From assembly GCA_963759235.1 (NCBI GenBank), contig CAVWYO010000008.1:434001-498000 (forward strand): DNA of 64,000 nt, in the 5' to 3' direction. Origin of the DNA: Bauldia sp963759235 (GTDB taxonomy: Bacteria; Pseudomonadota; Alphaproteobacteria; Rhizobiales; Kaistiaceae). The position numbers and the translations under genes are program-made. The notes under the pieces are model-generated. The model did not search any database and had not been told where the DNA came from. It worked only from the letters and a program-made list of their open reading frames with translations. The stretch's first letter is position 1; every line of letters starts with the position of its first letter. This document shows positions 17,315 to 26,789 of the stretch, in pieces.

Positions 17315-18535
17315 TCAGGCCGACGGCCTCAGCGCCTCGCCACCCCCCGCCGGCGCGTAGCCCACCGCGGCGCGCTTCTCGTCGGCGGTGAGGAAGTCGG
17401 CCGCCCCGACCCGGCTCCACAGCGCCTCGCGCTCGGCCGACAGCGCCTCCACCTGGTCGGCGTCGAACCAGAGCCGCAACCCGTCGCCGAAGGCCGGCGC
17501 CAGCCAGCCGGTCAGCGCCTCGGCGAGCCGGCCGCAAAGCGGCAGGACGGTCGCCCGCCAGAAGGCGCGGTTGGCCTCCTGGTAGTTCGAATAGGTGTTG
17601 TCGCCGGGAATGCCGAGCAGCATCGGCGGCACGCCGAAGGCGAGCGCGATCTCGCGCGCCGCGCCGTTCTTGGCCGCCATGAAATCCATGTCCTTCGGCG
17701 TCAGCGACCAGCGCCTTCCAGTCGAGCCCGCCTTCCAGCAGCAGCGGCCGGCCGGCATTCCGCGCCCCGATGAAGCCGGCCTCGAGCTCCGCCTTCAGCC
17801 GCTCGAACTGCTCGGCCGAGAGGTTGCCGCCCTCCTTGGCCTGGTAGACCAGCGCGCCGGACGGCCGCGCCGCGTTGTCGAGGAGCGCCTTGTTCCAGGC
17901 GCCGGCGGCGTTGTGGATGTCGAGCGCCACCGCCGCCGCCTCGATCGGCGCGAAGCCGTAATGGTCGTTGAGCGGATGGAACAGGGCGAGCTGCAGGATC
18001 GGCGACAGCCGCCCTTCCCCCGGATCGGCGAAACGGACCGTGCGCCCGCCGACCGTATATTCGTACGCGGTCCGGCCAGCCGTCCGGGCCGGGCACCACC
18101 TTCATGCGGTCGGGCCTCAGCGCATACAGTTCGCGCGGCCGCTCGTCCGCCTCGCCGAAGCCGATGCTCCGCCGTCACCGCCTCGATATAGGCGTTGCCG
18201 GAGACCAGCAGATAGCCGAACAGCGCCTCGCGGAAATCGCGCCCCGCCTGGCGGCGGTTCGGCCGGGCGAGCAGCGCCAGAAGCGGATGCTCGTCGACCT
18301 CCGCCGCGCCGTCATAGAGGAGCCACGGCACCGAGGCGGCCGCCTCGGCGATCATCCGCACGCAGCGATAGACCACCGCGTTCTTGGCGTAGCCCTCGCG
18401 GGCGAGCGCGGCGTAGTCGCGCGGCGTCCAGGCCGGTGCCCCGTGGGTCTGGAAGGCGATCAGCGCCGCCGTCGCCGAGGCCTTGGCCTCGTCGGGCGCT
18501 GCCGGCGTCCGGCGGCTGAAGAAGGGAAGTCGCAT
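17315..18535 (-). CDS. GTA portal protein gp3, multiple frameshifts
   Basis: The start is ATG 18535 (MRLPFFSRRTPAAPDEAK). The protein reads well to GNAYIEAV, changes frame near 18165 and again near 18085, continues as ALDIHNAAGAWNKALLDNAA, then shifts near 17703 (an extra G within GCGCTGGTC) into TPKDMDFMAAKNGAAREIAL and runs to EALRPSA at 17315. The merged product of about 400 residues matches HK97-type portals, with the PPMLLGIPGDNTYSNYQEAN and FGDGLRLWFDADQVEALSAE signatures. It forms the DNA entry/exit ring. With three or more indels it is either decayed or poorly sequenced. Confidence 0.85.
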
Positions 18536-18604
18536 CTTGTTTTCGCTTTCCTTTGTCGGGATCCGGGCGCACCCTCCGGCGCCCGCGAGAACGGAGGCCG
18601 TCCC

Positions 18605-19432
18605 ATGCAGACCGAAGACCAGGTTGCCGCTCACTACGGACGCCCGGGCATCGAAGAGGCGATCGTCGACGCGCTGCGCGAGGCCGGCGCCGACGTCGAC
18701 CACATCACCCCCGACGACCTCGCCGGCGCCGACGACATGCATTTCGGCACGCGGAAGGCGACCGAGGCGTTCGCCGAAGCGACGGCGTTTCCGCCCGGCG
18801 CCCATGTCCTCGACATCGGCTCGGGGCTCGGCGGCCCCGCCCGTCATTTCGCGGCGGCGCGTGGCGTCAAGGTCACCGGCATCGACCTCACGCCCGATTT
18901 CGTCGCGGCCGCCAACGGCCTCACCCGCCGCTGCGGCCTCGCCGGCCGCGCCAGCTTCAAGCAGGCAAGCGCGCTGGCGCTTCCCTTCGCCGACGCCAGG
19001 TTCGACGGCGCCTACACGATCCACGCCGCCATGAACATTCCCGACAAGGCGACCCTCTTCGCCGAGGCGCGCCGCGTCTTGAAGCCCGGCGCCCGCTTGG
19101 GGGTCTATGACATTATGCGCGCCGGCGCGGGCGAGATCCCCTACCCCATGCTGTGGGCCGCAACCGCCGAGACCAGCTTCGTCGAGACGCCGGCCACCTA
19201 TCGCCGGCTCCTCGAAGCCGCGGGCTTCGCCATCGTCAGCGAGCGCGACCGCAGCGACCTTGTGCGCACCGTTGTCCGCGAGATGCGGGAGCAGGCGGCG
19301 CGCGACGGACCGCCGAAAGTGAACCTTCAGGCGGTGATAAGGCCCGAGCGCACGGAGCGCTTCGCCAACGCCATGCGGGCGCTCGAGGCCGGCATGATCG
19401 CGCCGGTGGAGATCATCGCCCGTGCGGGCTGA
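18605..19432 (+). CDS. Class I SAM-dependent methyltransferase
   Basis: This 275-residue protein starts at ATG 18605 (MQTEDQVAAHYGRPGIEE). Motif I VLDIGSGLGGPARHFAAARG binds SAM, GVKVTGIDLTPDF is motif II, and LKPGARLGVYDIMRAG is the post-motif. Its overall pattern is like ubiquinone/sarcosine-type small-molecule methyltransferases. It is divergent from the portal gene with only 70 bp between, and interrupts the GTA cluster between TerL and portal. The substrate cannot be inferred from sequence. Confidence 0.85.
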   Translation: MQTEDQVAAHYGRPGIEEAIVDALREAGADVDHITPDDLAGADDMHFGTRKATEAFAEATAFPPGAHVLDIGSGLGGPARHFAAARGVKVTGIDLTPDFVAAANGLTRRCGLAGRASFKQASALALPFADARFDGAYTIHAAMNIPDKATLFAEARRVLKPGARLGVYDIMRAGAGEIPYPMLWAATAETSFVETPATYRRLLEAAGFAIVSERDRSDLVRTVVREMREQAARDGPPKVNLQAVIRPERTERFANAMRALEAGMIAPVEIIARAG

Positions 19433-19442
19433 CGCCGTCTAT

Positions 19443-19575
19443 CCTCCCCTGCGAAGCGGGGGAGGGGGACCATCGCGGAGCGATGGTGGAGGGGGCGTCC
19501 CACCCTCCCCTGCGAAGCGGGCGAGAGCCTGTCCCCGACCTGATCGGGGATGGCGCTGCGAAGCGGCGACGCGGG
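19443..19575. repeat. CTCCCCTGCGAAGC intergenic repeat
   Basis: Two arms of CTCCCCTGCGAAGCGGG occur (19444 and 19505), with GACCATCGCGGAGCGATGGT between them and GATCGGGGATGGC after. Such hairpin-rich repeats are common downstream of genes in Hyphomicrobiales. It follows the methyltransferase stop directly and may end transcription. The region 19433-20214 has no gene beyond repeats and the cassette at 19914-20050. Confidence 0.55.
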
Positions 19576-19649
19576 GGCGTTCCGTCCTCTCCGCCGTCCA
19601 ACCGTTCAGTCAATCCCGACGATCATGCTGTCGGGCGCCGTAACCCTCT

Positions 19650-19835
19650 CCCCTTGTGGGACTGTTGCAAAATTCGAGGACAGCTGTGTTGCGTGCTTCG
19701 AGGCGCGCGTTCCGCGCGCCTCAGCATGAGGATGTTTTCCCATATGAAACAATAACCTGCCTCATCCAGAGGAGCGAGGGCGCAGCCCGAGCCTCGAAGG
19801 ACGCAATGCCGATCAGCCGCTTTCCAAAGCCGTTT
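19650..19835. repeat. Dispersed intergenic repeat type II, copy 3
   Basis: It contains GTTGCGTGCTTCGAGGCGCG, GCGCCTCAGCATGAGGATG and CGAGCCTCGAAGGACGCAAT. It is in opposite orientation to the copy at 8040-8215 and even shares the outer flank (CCGATCAGCCGCTTTCCA). The matched flanks suggest movement or duplication as a unit of about 170-180 bp. Confidence 0.65.
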
Positions 19836-19913
19836 CGCAACGCTCCCCTTGTGGGAGAGGGTGGCGAGGCCGCAGCCCGAGCCTGGTGAGGAGGCGCCCC
19901 GCCAACCACGCAA

Positions 19914-20050
19914 ACAAAAACGGTCGGGCATCGACCCGACCGCTCGGCAGTTCCCTCATCCTGTTCGCCGCTCCGGCGCCCTGCCCGCACCTTTCCGACG
20001 ATAGCTGAACCCTACCGGATCAGCGTCACGCTGTCAAGGATATTATTCCT
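19914..20050 (-). ncRNA. Promoter cassette with short terminated leader, copy 2
   Basis: Minus strand: box AGGAATAATATCCT (20037-20050), TTGACA (20032-20037), 17-bp spacer, TAGGGT (20009-20014). The leader ATCGTCGGAAAGGTGCGGGC follows. A strong terminator lies at 19914-19942 (stem CGGTCGGG/CCCGACCG, then TTTTTGTTTG). The predicted transcript is about 85-90 nt. It points toward the portal gene, with the oppositely oriented methyltransferase between. It shares promoter and first 25 nt of leader with the copies at 14.5, 25.1 and 36.1 kb. Confidence 0.62.
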
Positions 20051-20214
20051 AGGACTTCAATCTTAGTGGGCAGGTCCCGTGTGTTCCACGGCGACGGGAC
20101 ATCAGCCCAGGAGCGCCGGTGATGTCGTCTGGATGCCCGTCCGTCACCGGGGTCCGCAGCGCCGGGATCGCGGACACGGGGAGAGCACCTTTGTCGGCGG
20201 TCGGTACGACCCTG

Positions 20215-21288
20215 TCAGGCAATCAGGTCGCGGGTGATCTCGCCGACGTTGTGGCAGCCGCACATGGCCAGCGCCAGGTCAAACTCGGTGCGCAGCAACT
20301 CCAGCACGTGGCGCGCACCGGCCTCCCCGTCCACGGCCAGGCCCCACAGCACCGGCCGTCCCACCTGCACCGCCCGCGCGCCCAGAGCTAGCGCCTTGAG
20401 GATATCCGTCCCGCGCCGGATGCCGCCGTCCATCAGGACTTCCGCACGGCCGGCGACAGCCTCGACGACTTCGGGCAAGGCGTGGATGGTGGGCCGGGCA
20501 GTGTCCAGCTGCCGGCCGCCATGGTTCGACACGATGATTGCCGCTACGCCACAGTCCAGGGCGCGCTCAGCGTCGTCGCCGCGACTGATCCCCTTGACCA
20601 GGATCGGGAGTTGAGTCACCGACCGCAGCCATTCCACATCCTTCCAGGTCAGGTTGCCGTCCTGGAGCCGGGCGACGTAGGCGGCAAAGCCCGACTCCCC
20701 CGGCACGTCGGGCACCCGGCCTAGCTTCGGGTCGACCAGGTTCGCCGCCGTCAGGCCATCGGGCAGATGGAAATGATTCCGCACGTCGGCTTCCCGCTGG
20801 CCCAACACCGGCACGTCGACCGTCAATTCCAGGGCGGTAAAACCGGCGGCCTCGGCCCGCTCCACCAGCGATCGGGTGACGCCCCGATCCTTGTAGATGT
20901 ACAACTGGAACCAGCGCGGGCCTGTGCTGAGCTTGGCCACGTCCTCCATTCTTGTGGTGGACATCGTGCTCATCACATAGACGACGCCGGCAGCAGCAGC
21001 AGCGGCTGCGGTGGCGCGCTCCCCCAGCGGGTGAGCCAGGCAGTGAAACGCGCTTGGCGACACCAGCACAGGCATCGTCACCGGCTGGCCCAGCACCGTG
21101 GTGGCGGTGTCGCGCGTGCCGACGCCGGCCAGGACGCGGTAACGCAGAAAGATTTCGTTGAAGGCTTCGTGGTTGGCCCGCACCGTAATTTCGTCCATGG
21201 CCCCGCTTGCGTAGTAGTCGAAGGCCATCCGCGACATACGGGCCTTGGCGAGGCGCTCGTATTCGAACAGGTTAACAACGGGTTGCAT
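20215..21288 (-). CDS. FMN-dependent alpha-hydroxy-acid oxidase/dehydrogenase
   Basis: This 357-residue protein belongs to the FMN-binding alpha-hydroxy-acid oxidizing family (glycolate oxidase, lactate oxidase/dehydrogenase). It has the N-terminal FDYYASGAMDEITVRAN, FMN-site MPVLVSPSAFHCLAHPLGE, substrate/FMN lysine in LPILVKGISRGDDA, and the catalytic His and Arg in IIVSNHGGRQLDT. DGGIRRGTDILKALALGA binds the FMN phosphate. It oxidises 2-hydroxyacids to 2-oxoacids; the exact substrate is not clear. It is a metabolic passenger between GTA genes. Confidence 0.9.
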   Translation of the reverse strand: MQPVVNLFEYERLAKARMSRMAFDYYASGAMDEITVRANHEAFNEIFLRYRVLAGVGTRDTATTVLGQPVTMPVLVSPSAFHCLAHPLGERATAAAAAAAGVVYVMSTMSTTRMEDVAKLSTGPRWFQLYIYKDRGVTRSLVERAEAAGFTALELTVDVPVLGQREADVRNHFHLPDGLTAANLVDPKLGRVPDVPGESGFAAYVARLQDGNLTWKDVEWLRSVTQLPILVKGISRGDDAERALDCGVAAIIVSNHGGRQLDTARPTIHALPEVVEAVAGRAEVLMDGGIRRGTDILKALALGARAVQVGRPVLWGLAVDGEAGARHVLELLRTEFDLALAMCGCHNVGEITRDLIA

Positions 21289-21493
21289 CGCAGTCCCCTC
21301 CGGTTCAGGTCGAGCTATTGAGTCCGTTGTTCAACCTCATACCATCGCTGCGCTTGAATGAGCGATCCGGCCCCTCCGTTGAGATGGGCTATCCTTCCAC
21401 GGGATTTCACGCGCCGCGGGTCGCCCGAACCATGGATGCGCAGACGCTGCCACTCCAACGCTGTCAGGCTTGTGACGGACCGCTTGAGCCCCC

Positions 21494-21763
21494 TCACACC
21501 CGCACCGTGAACCACACGGTCGGCGTTTCGGTCACGCCGGCGCTCGGCCGCGCCGCCTTCAGTTCCTGGCTGGCGAGGAAGGCCTTTGCCGCCTCCAGCG
21601 TGGCGAACTGGTGGGCGACGGTGATGTCGTTCGGGTCGTCCACCGACTGGTAGACGGTCGAGGCCACCACGCCCCGCTTCTCAAGCACTGTGGCGAATTC
21701 GGCGAAGGCGTTCCGCCAGGTGGCATAGTCGGAAACCGTCGCCCGCTCGAACAGGGTGATCAT
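21494..21763 (-). CDS. Putative antibiotic biosynthesis monooxygenase-like (ABM) protein
   Basis: This 89-residue protein (MITLFERATVSDYATWRNAF) is a small dimeric alpha/beta ferredoxin-like fold candidate. The pattern GVVASTVYQSVDDPNDITVA followed by HQFATLEAAKAFLAS resembles ABM-domain or DUF3764-type proteins. It is adjacent to, and co-oriented with, the aldo/keto reductase, so the two may share a transcript. No catalytic residues can be assigned. The stretch 21289-21493 between it and the oxidase shows no gene. Confidence 0.6.
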   Translation of the reverse strand: MITLFERATVSDYATWRNAFAEFATVLEKRGVVASTVYQSVDDPNDITVAHQFATLEAAKAFLASQELKAARPSAGVTETPTVWFTVRV

Positions 21764-21824
21764 CGCGCCTCTCCTCTCGCTTCGGCCGGAAGCCCGAGGG
21801 GATCAGACCGCGGTGGAGAAATCC

Positions 21825-22815
21825 TTACCAGCGCTGGTCGACGTACGGCGCGATCCGCTCGTCGTAGATGCGCCTTCACCGCCGCCATCGTCTCGCGGTC
21901 GAGCGGCGGCAGCTCGGCGGCGGCGGCATTGGCCTTGGCCTGCGCCGCGTTCTTGGCGCCGGGGATCACCGTGGTCACCGCCTCGTTCATCAGGATCCAG
22001 CGGAGCGCGAAGGCCGCCATGGTCGCGCCCGCCGGCACCAGCGGCCGCAGCTCCTCGACCGCCGCGAGCCCCGCCTCGAAGGGCACGCCCGGCGAAGGTC
22101 TCGCCGACGTCGAAGGAGTCGCCGTGGCGGTTGAACTTGCGGTGGTCGTCGGCGGCAAAGTGCGGTGTCCTTCGTCATCTTGCCGGTCAGCAGGCCGCTC
22201 GCCAGCGGCACCCGCACGATGATCGCGACGCCCTTCGCCTTCGCCTCGCGGAAGAACAGCCGCGCCGGGCGCTGGCGGAAGATGTTGTAGATGATCTGGA
22301 CGCTGGCGACGCCCGGATACTCGATCGCCTTCAGCCCCTCCTCGACCTTCTCGACGCTGACGCCGTAGCGCCGGAGCTTGCCGGCCGTCGACGAGCCCGT
22401 CGAGGGCGCCGAACACCTCCGGCATGTAGTAGACCGCCGGGTGCGGGCAGTGGAGCTGCAACAGGTCGAGCGCGTCGGTCTGCAGGTTGGCGAGGCTCTT
22501 GTCGACGTAGCGCGTCGAGGTTCTCCCGGTGTAGCTCTCCGGCCGTGTTCGGCCGTCGGCGCGCCCGGCCTTGGTGGCGACGAACGGCCGCGTCGCCGCC
22601 GCGCGCCTTCAGGACCCTGCCGATGATCCGCTCCGAGCGGCCGCCGCCGTAGACGTCGGCGGTGTCGATGAAGGTGACGCCGGCGTCGAGCGCGGCGTTC
22701 AGCGCGGCGACCGCGTCGGCCTCCGCCACCTCGCCCCAGCGCCGCCGATCGCCCAGGCGCCGAAGCCGATTTCCGAAACGGCGCGGCCGAGCCGCGCGGC
22801 CATCCTCGTCTGCAT
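21825..22815 (-). pseudogene. Aldo/keto reductase, many frameshifts
   Basis: From ATG 22815 (MQTRMAARLGRAVSEIGFG) to TAA 21825 the pieces read ALDAGVTFIDTADVYGGGRS (with the catalytic Asp/Tyr), TDALDLLQLHCPHPAVYYMP, VASVQIIYNIFRQRPARLFF and ALRWILMNEAVTTVIPGAKN. They are spread over all three frames with about eight switches in 1 kb. The intact relative would be an ~325-residue NADPH-dependent oxidoreductase of the general-stress AKR type. The indel density is the highest in the window, so it is either a pseudogene or a poorly resolved stretch. Confidence 0.75.
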
Positions 22816-22998
22816 TACGAGCCACTCCACCGGGATGAAAGGATCACGGCGCGCCGGACAGGCGTGTCGTCTGAGGTCTTAGCGGCGCGACGCCATGGGG
22901 GCAAGGGAAGTCGCGCCTCGTGGTTCGGTCGAGGGTGGCGTGTCCTGGCGCTTTCGGCCTATCCGGCCGTCGGCGGGGGCGCAAGCGCCTCGGCCCCC

Positions 22999-24337
22999 TC
23001 ACACCCCCCGCACCCGCGGCTCGCCGTCGGCGCCGAGCATCAGCGCGGTGATCGCCCAGACCAGCGCGTCGAGCCGGTCGGGCGAGCGGCCGCCGCGACA
23101 GCCCGTCCGGGCCGAAGTCGCAGAGCTCGTCCTCCAGTTCCGGCAGCGCGCCGACATGGCGCACCCGGCCCTGCGCATAGAGCGCGGCCACCGGCTCGGC
23201 GCGCAGCCACTTGCCGCGCGTCGCCCGCACCTTGGTCACCGGCACGCCGGGTCGACCTCGCGGAACACCGCCTCGACCATGTCGCCGCCCTGGTTGACCT
23301 CGGCGACCAGCGCGTCGGCGTCGAGCCGCGCGGTAGAGGCGGAGCGCCGCCGCCGCCCATTCGTCGGGGCGCACCTCGGCGACCGTGGCGTCGGCGAGCA
23401 CGTAGCCGAGCCGTCGTCCGGCCCGAGCCCGGCGGCGACGATGCCGCATACCCCGCTCCGCCGCGAGGCCGGCGGGTCGACGGCAACGACGATGCGGCGA
23501 AGCGGCGGGGCGACGCCACCCGTGCCGCTCTCGATGTCGCTGGCGCTGCCAGAGCGCGTCGGCGCGGTCCTCGATCAGTTCGCCCTCCAGTTCCTGCCGG
23601 CCGAGCCGCGTGCCGGCGTAGCGGCCGACGACGCGGCTCGAGGAATCCCGGCGCGAGGTTCTCGCGCGTTCATGGCCGTCGTCGCCCGGGTCACCACCGT
23701 GCCGTCGGCGGCGATCAGCCGGCGGATCAGCGGGATCGGCCGCGGCGTGGTGGTCACCACCTGGCGCGGCCGGCTCGCCGAGCCGCAGGCCGAACTGGAG
23801 CATGTCCCAGGTCGCCTCGGCGTAGCGCCACTTCGCCAGCTCATCGCTCCAGGCCGCGGCGAATTGCGGGCCGCGCAGGCTCTCCGGGTCCTCCGACGGA
23901 GAACGCCTGGGCGACGGCGCCGTTCGGCCAGACCAGCCGCCGCCGGTCGGCTGCCACACCGGCCGCTCGATGCGGCGTGGACCTGCGAGCAGCCCGGAGA
24001 CGCCCTCGATCATCACCTCGCGGACGTCGGCGTAGGTCTCGCCGACCAGGGCGATGCGGCCCGCCGGCCCGTCGGCAAAGGGCGGCATGCCGAGGGCGAC
24101 GCCGCGCACCCACTCGGCCCCGGCGCGGGTCTTGCCGGCGCCGCGGCCGCCGAGCAGCAGCCAGGTCAGCCAGTCGCCCTCCGGCGGCTTCTGGTCGGCG
24201 CGGGCGAACTCCAGCCAGTCGGTGAGAACGAATTCCGCGTCACGTTCGCTCCAGCCGTCGAGCAGCCCCAGCGGATTCTTCCCCCTCCTCTGCCCACGCA
24301 GCAATGCGTCGCGCAAGCTCGGCTCGGTATTGCACAC
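22999..24337 (-). CDS. GTA large terminase gp2, frameshifted
   Basis: It begins at ATG 24337 (MCNTEPSLRDALLRGQRRG). The Walker A is TWLLLGGRGAGKTRAGAEW, the Walker B region is AAAWSDELAKWRYAEATWDM, and the end is DALVWAITALMLGADGEP at 22999. Between about 23960 and 23090 the protein is split over several frames (RRIVVAVDPPAS-like nuclease start, LDADALVAEVNQGGDMV-like segment), implying five or more indels. It is the ATPase/nuclease motor that packages random host DNA in GTA particles. The start overlaps the end of the small terminase gene by about 100 bp, or a later in-frame start is used. Confidence 0.85.
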
Positions 24338-24838
24338 GGTCGACGGGCTCCGTCTCTCTGGTCGTCGCGCCGTCGTCCCGTTCGAGCGCCATCAGCGTTT
24401 CAAGGGTCTTGGCGAGGGTGCCGAGGATGCGGGCGTCCTTCTCCTCGATCGCCGCGCCGCGCTTCTTCAGCCGCGCCTCGATCATGCGACCTGGCGGTCG
24501 ACGGCGCGCAGCAGCCGGCCCATCACCGCGCCGGCATCGGCGAAGGTCGCGGCAAGCTTGCGCGGCTCGTGCGCCGCCGGCCGGCCGCGTCGCCTTCGGC
24601 GCGTCGGGCGGGCGCATCCAGCCCCGCTCGCCGCGTAGCGGTGGAGCGAGCCGGGCGGCAGGCCGAAATCGTCGGCGATCCCGCGGCCGGACTCGGCGGT
24701 CTCCTCGATCCGCCGTCTCACTTCGTCGCGGAGTTCCGGATTGGCGGCCATCGCCGTCATGCCGGCATGGGCGAGATGCGGCGCGGCCTCGGGGTCGCTG
24801 CCGTTCGGCCCGACCGCGTCGGGCGTTTGCTCTGTCAT
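24240..24838 (-). CDS. GTA small terminase-like protein gp1, frameshifted
   Basis: Starting at ATG 24838 (MTEQTPDAVGPNGSDPEA), the N-terminal half holds a helix-turn-helix-like region (GRGIADDFGLPPGSLHRYAA) and ends as AVMGRLLRAVDRQVA. The rest (RMIEARLKKRGAAIEEKDAR, ILGTLAKTLETLMALERD) continues in another frame from about 24490 to 24240. The merged length is about 199 residues. Position directly before TerL and the DNA-binding plus coiled-coil layout match the gp1/TerS role in GTA clusters. Identity is by position and pattern. Confidence 0.7.
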
Positions 24839-24917
24839 CGCATCCTCTTCTCGGGTTCTGCCGCGTGCCGCGCCGCGCCAGGCCCGTTCTCGCCCGCTGC
24901 CCCTTCCCTGCCCAGCC

Positions 24918-25113
24918 GAAAAAAGCAAGCCCCCGCCCGTTTCCGGGCGAGGGCTCGAGGTGGCGCGAACCGATCCGCCGGGGAGGAGGATGGCGGCCGT
25001 CTTCGTTCGCGCCTTGCCAGGGGCGTCGGAGCGGCGGTGGGAGTCGCCCGCAGCTCTCCGACGATGCTCGAACCCTACCCGACCGGCGTCACGCTGTCAA
25101 GGCATTTATTCCT
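24918..25113 (-). ncRNA. Promoter cassette with structured terminated leader, copy 3
   Basis: Minus strand: box AGGAATAAATGCCT (25100-25113), TTGACA (25095-25100), 17 bp, TAGGGT (25072-25077). The leader ATCGTCGGAGAGCTGCGGGC can pair its CGTCGGAG with a downstream CTCCGACG. A second hairpin, CCGCC-ATCCTCCTCCCC-GGCGG, exposes an anti-Shine-Dalgarno CCUCCUCCC loop (24980-24991). A strong terminator (GCCCGGAAACGGGC core, then TTTTTT, 24919-24954) ends a ~148-nt RNA about 80 bp before gp1. The loop motif is like that of Rhodobacter CcsR and rhizobial ar14 small RNAs. It may instead be the attenuated leader of the GTA operon. Confidence 0.65.
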
Positions 25114-25318
25114 ATCACCGTCATAAGCGCGCGGCCCGGCGGATGGCCGCGAGAGAACGCCGCGAGGCAGCGGGCGTCATGTCCGCGATCCGCCGACAAC
25201 GTCCTCCGCGGCTGCAATTCCCCCGGCGGAACCGAACAGAGGCGCGCCGGAGGACTATGCTGTCGCGTTGGTTCGACGCCCAAGAAGAAACATGGCTGGC
25301 AATAGTACCAGGCTTCGC

Positions 25319-25489
25319 CTATCGTGGAGCGCTGTGGAAGGTGACTGAGATGCCATGAGGCATCCGCTGGGCTACGCCCTGCAAAGCGCCGTCTACTTCG
25401 CCTGAGACTTGGACAGGCGGGGCGACACAGCCGGACCCCCTGATGCAATCGAACGTCGCCGGTAGGCGGACGACAACAGGAGAACGACC
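25319..25489 (+). promoter_or_regulatory. Conserved leader upstream of first RTX-like paralogue
   Basis: This 170-bp stretch shares blocks with 28450-28619 in the same order (CTATCGTGGAGCG, ACTTCGCCTGAGAC, GGCGGGGCGACACA, CCCCCTGAT, GCGGACGAC). Both end in a purine-rich ribosome site just ahead of the ATG. The duplication of the leader with the gene shows that whole transcription units were copied. I see no clear sigma-70 hexamers in it. Confidence 0.5.
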
Positions 25490-26602
25490 ATGCCGACCCA
25501 ACACACAGACATCTACAATCCCACACTTCCGGCCATCGAATATGCCGGTCCTGGCAAGACATGGACCATCGCCAACGGCGTCCTGGTCGGCTCGGGGAGT
25601 GCCCCGGCAGTCTACAGCGCCTTCAACGGCAGCAAGTTGGTCAACGAGGGAGATGTCTTCAGCACCAGCAACTATGGCGTGTTCTTCGAAGCAGCGACGA
25701 ACGGCACCGTCGTCAACAAGGCGAACGGCAGCATCGTCGGTGCGTATGGTGTTGTTCTCGGTAACGTTCCCGGCGCCAAGAACATGACCGTCATGAATGA
25801 CGGGACCATCATCGGCTTGTCCAGTTCCGGCGTGGCCGCCCCCGATGTATCGAATTTCGATCTCACCAACACCGGCCACATCTTTGGACCTGTCTACGGC
25901 GTCTACGCGACAGTGACCACTGCCGGCCCGGGGGACGGGCCGACCATCGAGAACTCCCGCGCGATCAGTTCGGCTCAGTTCGGCGTCTATGTCAGACCGC
26001 TTCCAGGACAGAAGGCGACCGTCGTCAACAAGTCCGGCGGCACCATCAAGGGAGACATTGCCTCGATCGACAACGGCGGCTCGGGAAACCTGTCGGTCGA
26101 GAACCACGGCAAGATCAAGGGCAACATTTACGGCAACGTCGCCGCCGACAAGGTCGTCAACGACGGCACGATCAAGGGCGAGACCTATCTCGGCCCCGGC
26201 AACGACACCTTCAAGAACGCCGGCGGCCATGCCGGCAGGGTTCACGGCGGGGACGGCAACGACACGCTCATCGCCGGAGCGCACAAGGACCAATTCGTCT
26301 TCGATGCGACGCTCAACCCGGCGACCAATGTCGACCGGGTCAAGCACTTCGATCCGGGGACCGATCAGCTCTTCCTCAGCAAGGGCATCTTCGGGGCGCT
26401 CAGCGGGCTGGGGACGCTCACCGGCGCCGAGTTCCACAAGGGCACCGGCGCCCACGACCTCGACGACCGCATCATCTACGACAAGCACAGCGGGGCGCTT
26501 TATTACGACCCGGACGGCAACGTCGGCGTGCCCGAGGTGCAGTTCGCCAAGCTCGACAAGGGGCTGAACCTCCACGCCAGCGACTTCATCGTGATTGCCT
26601 GA
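25490..26602 (+). CDS. RTX-like beta-helix protein, paralogue A
   Basis: This 370-residue protein (MPTQHTDIYNPTLPAIEYAG) is the first of the array. Residues ~25-235 are built of rungs ending in the pattern V-x-N-x-G-x-I-x-G (VNKANGSIVG, VMNDGTIIG, LTNTGHIFG, VNKSGGTIKG, VENHGKIKG, VNDGTIKG), typical of right-handed beta-helices. Then comes GNDTFKNAGGHAGRVHGG, an RTX-like GGDGNDTLIAG, and a serralysin-type C-terminus (FVFDATLNPATNVDRVKHFD ... DDRIIYDKHSGALYYDPDG ... FAKLDKGLNLHASDFIVIA). No Sec signal is present, so type I secretion is likely. No transporter is encoded nearby. Ligand unknown; calcium binding is inferred. Confidence 0.75.
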   Translation: MPTQHTDIYNPTLPAIEYAGPGKTWTIANGVLVGSGSAPAVYSAFNGSKLVNEGDVFSTSNYGVFFEAATNGTVVNKANGSIVGAYGVVLGNVPGAKNMTVMNDGTIIGLSSSGVAAPDVSNFDLTNTGHIFGPVYGVYATVTTAGPGDGPTIENSRAISSAQFGVYVRPLPGQKATVVNKSGGTIKGDIASIDNGGSGNLSVENHGKIKGNIYGNVAADKVVNDGTIKGETYLGPGNDTFKNAGGHAGRVHGGDGNDTLIAGAHKDQFVFDATLNPATNVDRVKHFDPGTDQLFLSKGIFGALSGLGTLTGAEFHKGTGAHDLDDRIIYDKHSGALYYDPDGNVGVPEVQFAKLDKGLNLHASDFIVIA

Positions 26603-26789
26603 CGGCGGCAGCGCGAACGCAACGTTGGCTGGTCGGCGGCGCCATGGCGAAACGGGCAACGGCAGTGCCGATCTCGACGCGCTGACGCCGCTTAGCGCCT
26701 GATCGGCGGCCCTACCCGGAGACAATGACAAGCGAGGCGGTCCGGCGATTGGCCGCCTCTTCTCATCTAATTGTTTCCATTGGATTTCT

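Noticed and set aside
1..25113. Complete temperate prophage
   Set aside because: No integrase, excisionase, repressor, replication or lysogeny genes. Gene content and order match a GTA, with gp1-gp15 only plus fibre and small membrane proteins.
22895..25126. 743-residue plus-strand open frame over the terminase genes
   Set aside because: Composition (Arg, Pro, Ala, Ser runs) is typical of antisense frames, and the minus strand has Walker motifs of TerL.
25319..26731. Long minus-strand frame antisense to RTX paralogue A, with equivalents opposite the other paralogues
   Set aside because: Val/Asp/Gly-rich antisense frames recur opposite every paralogue because the paralogues share codon patterns. 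No ribosome sites or domains.
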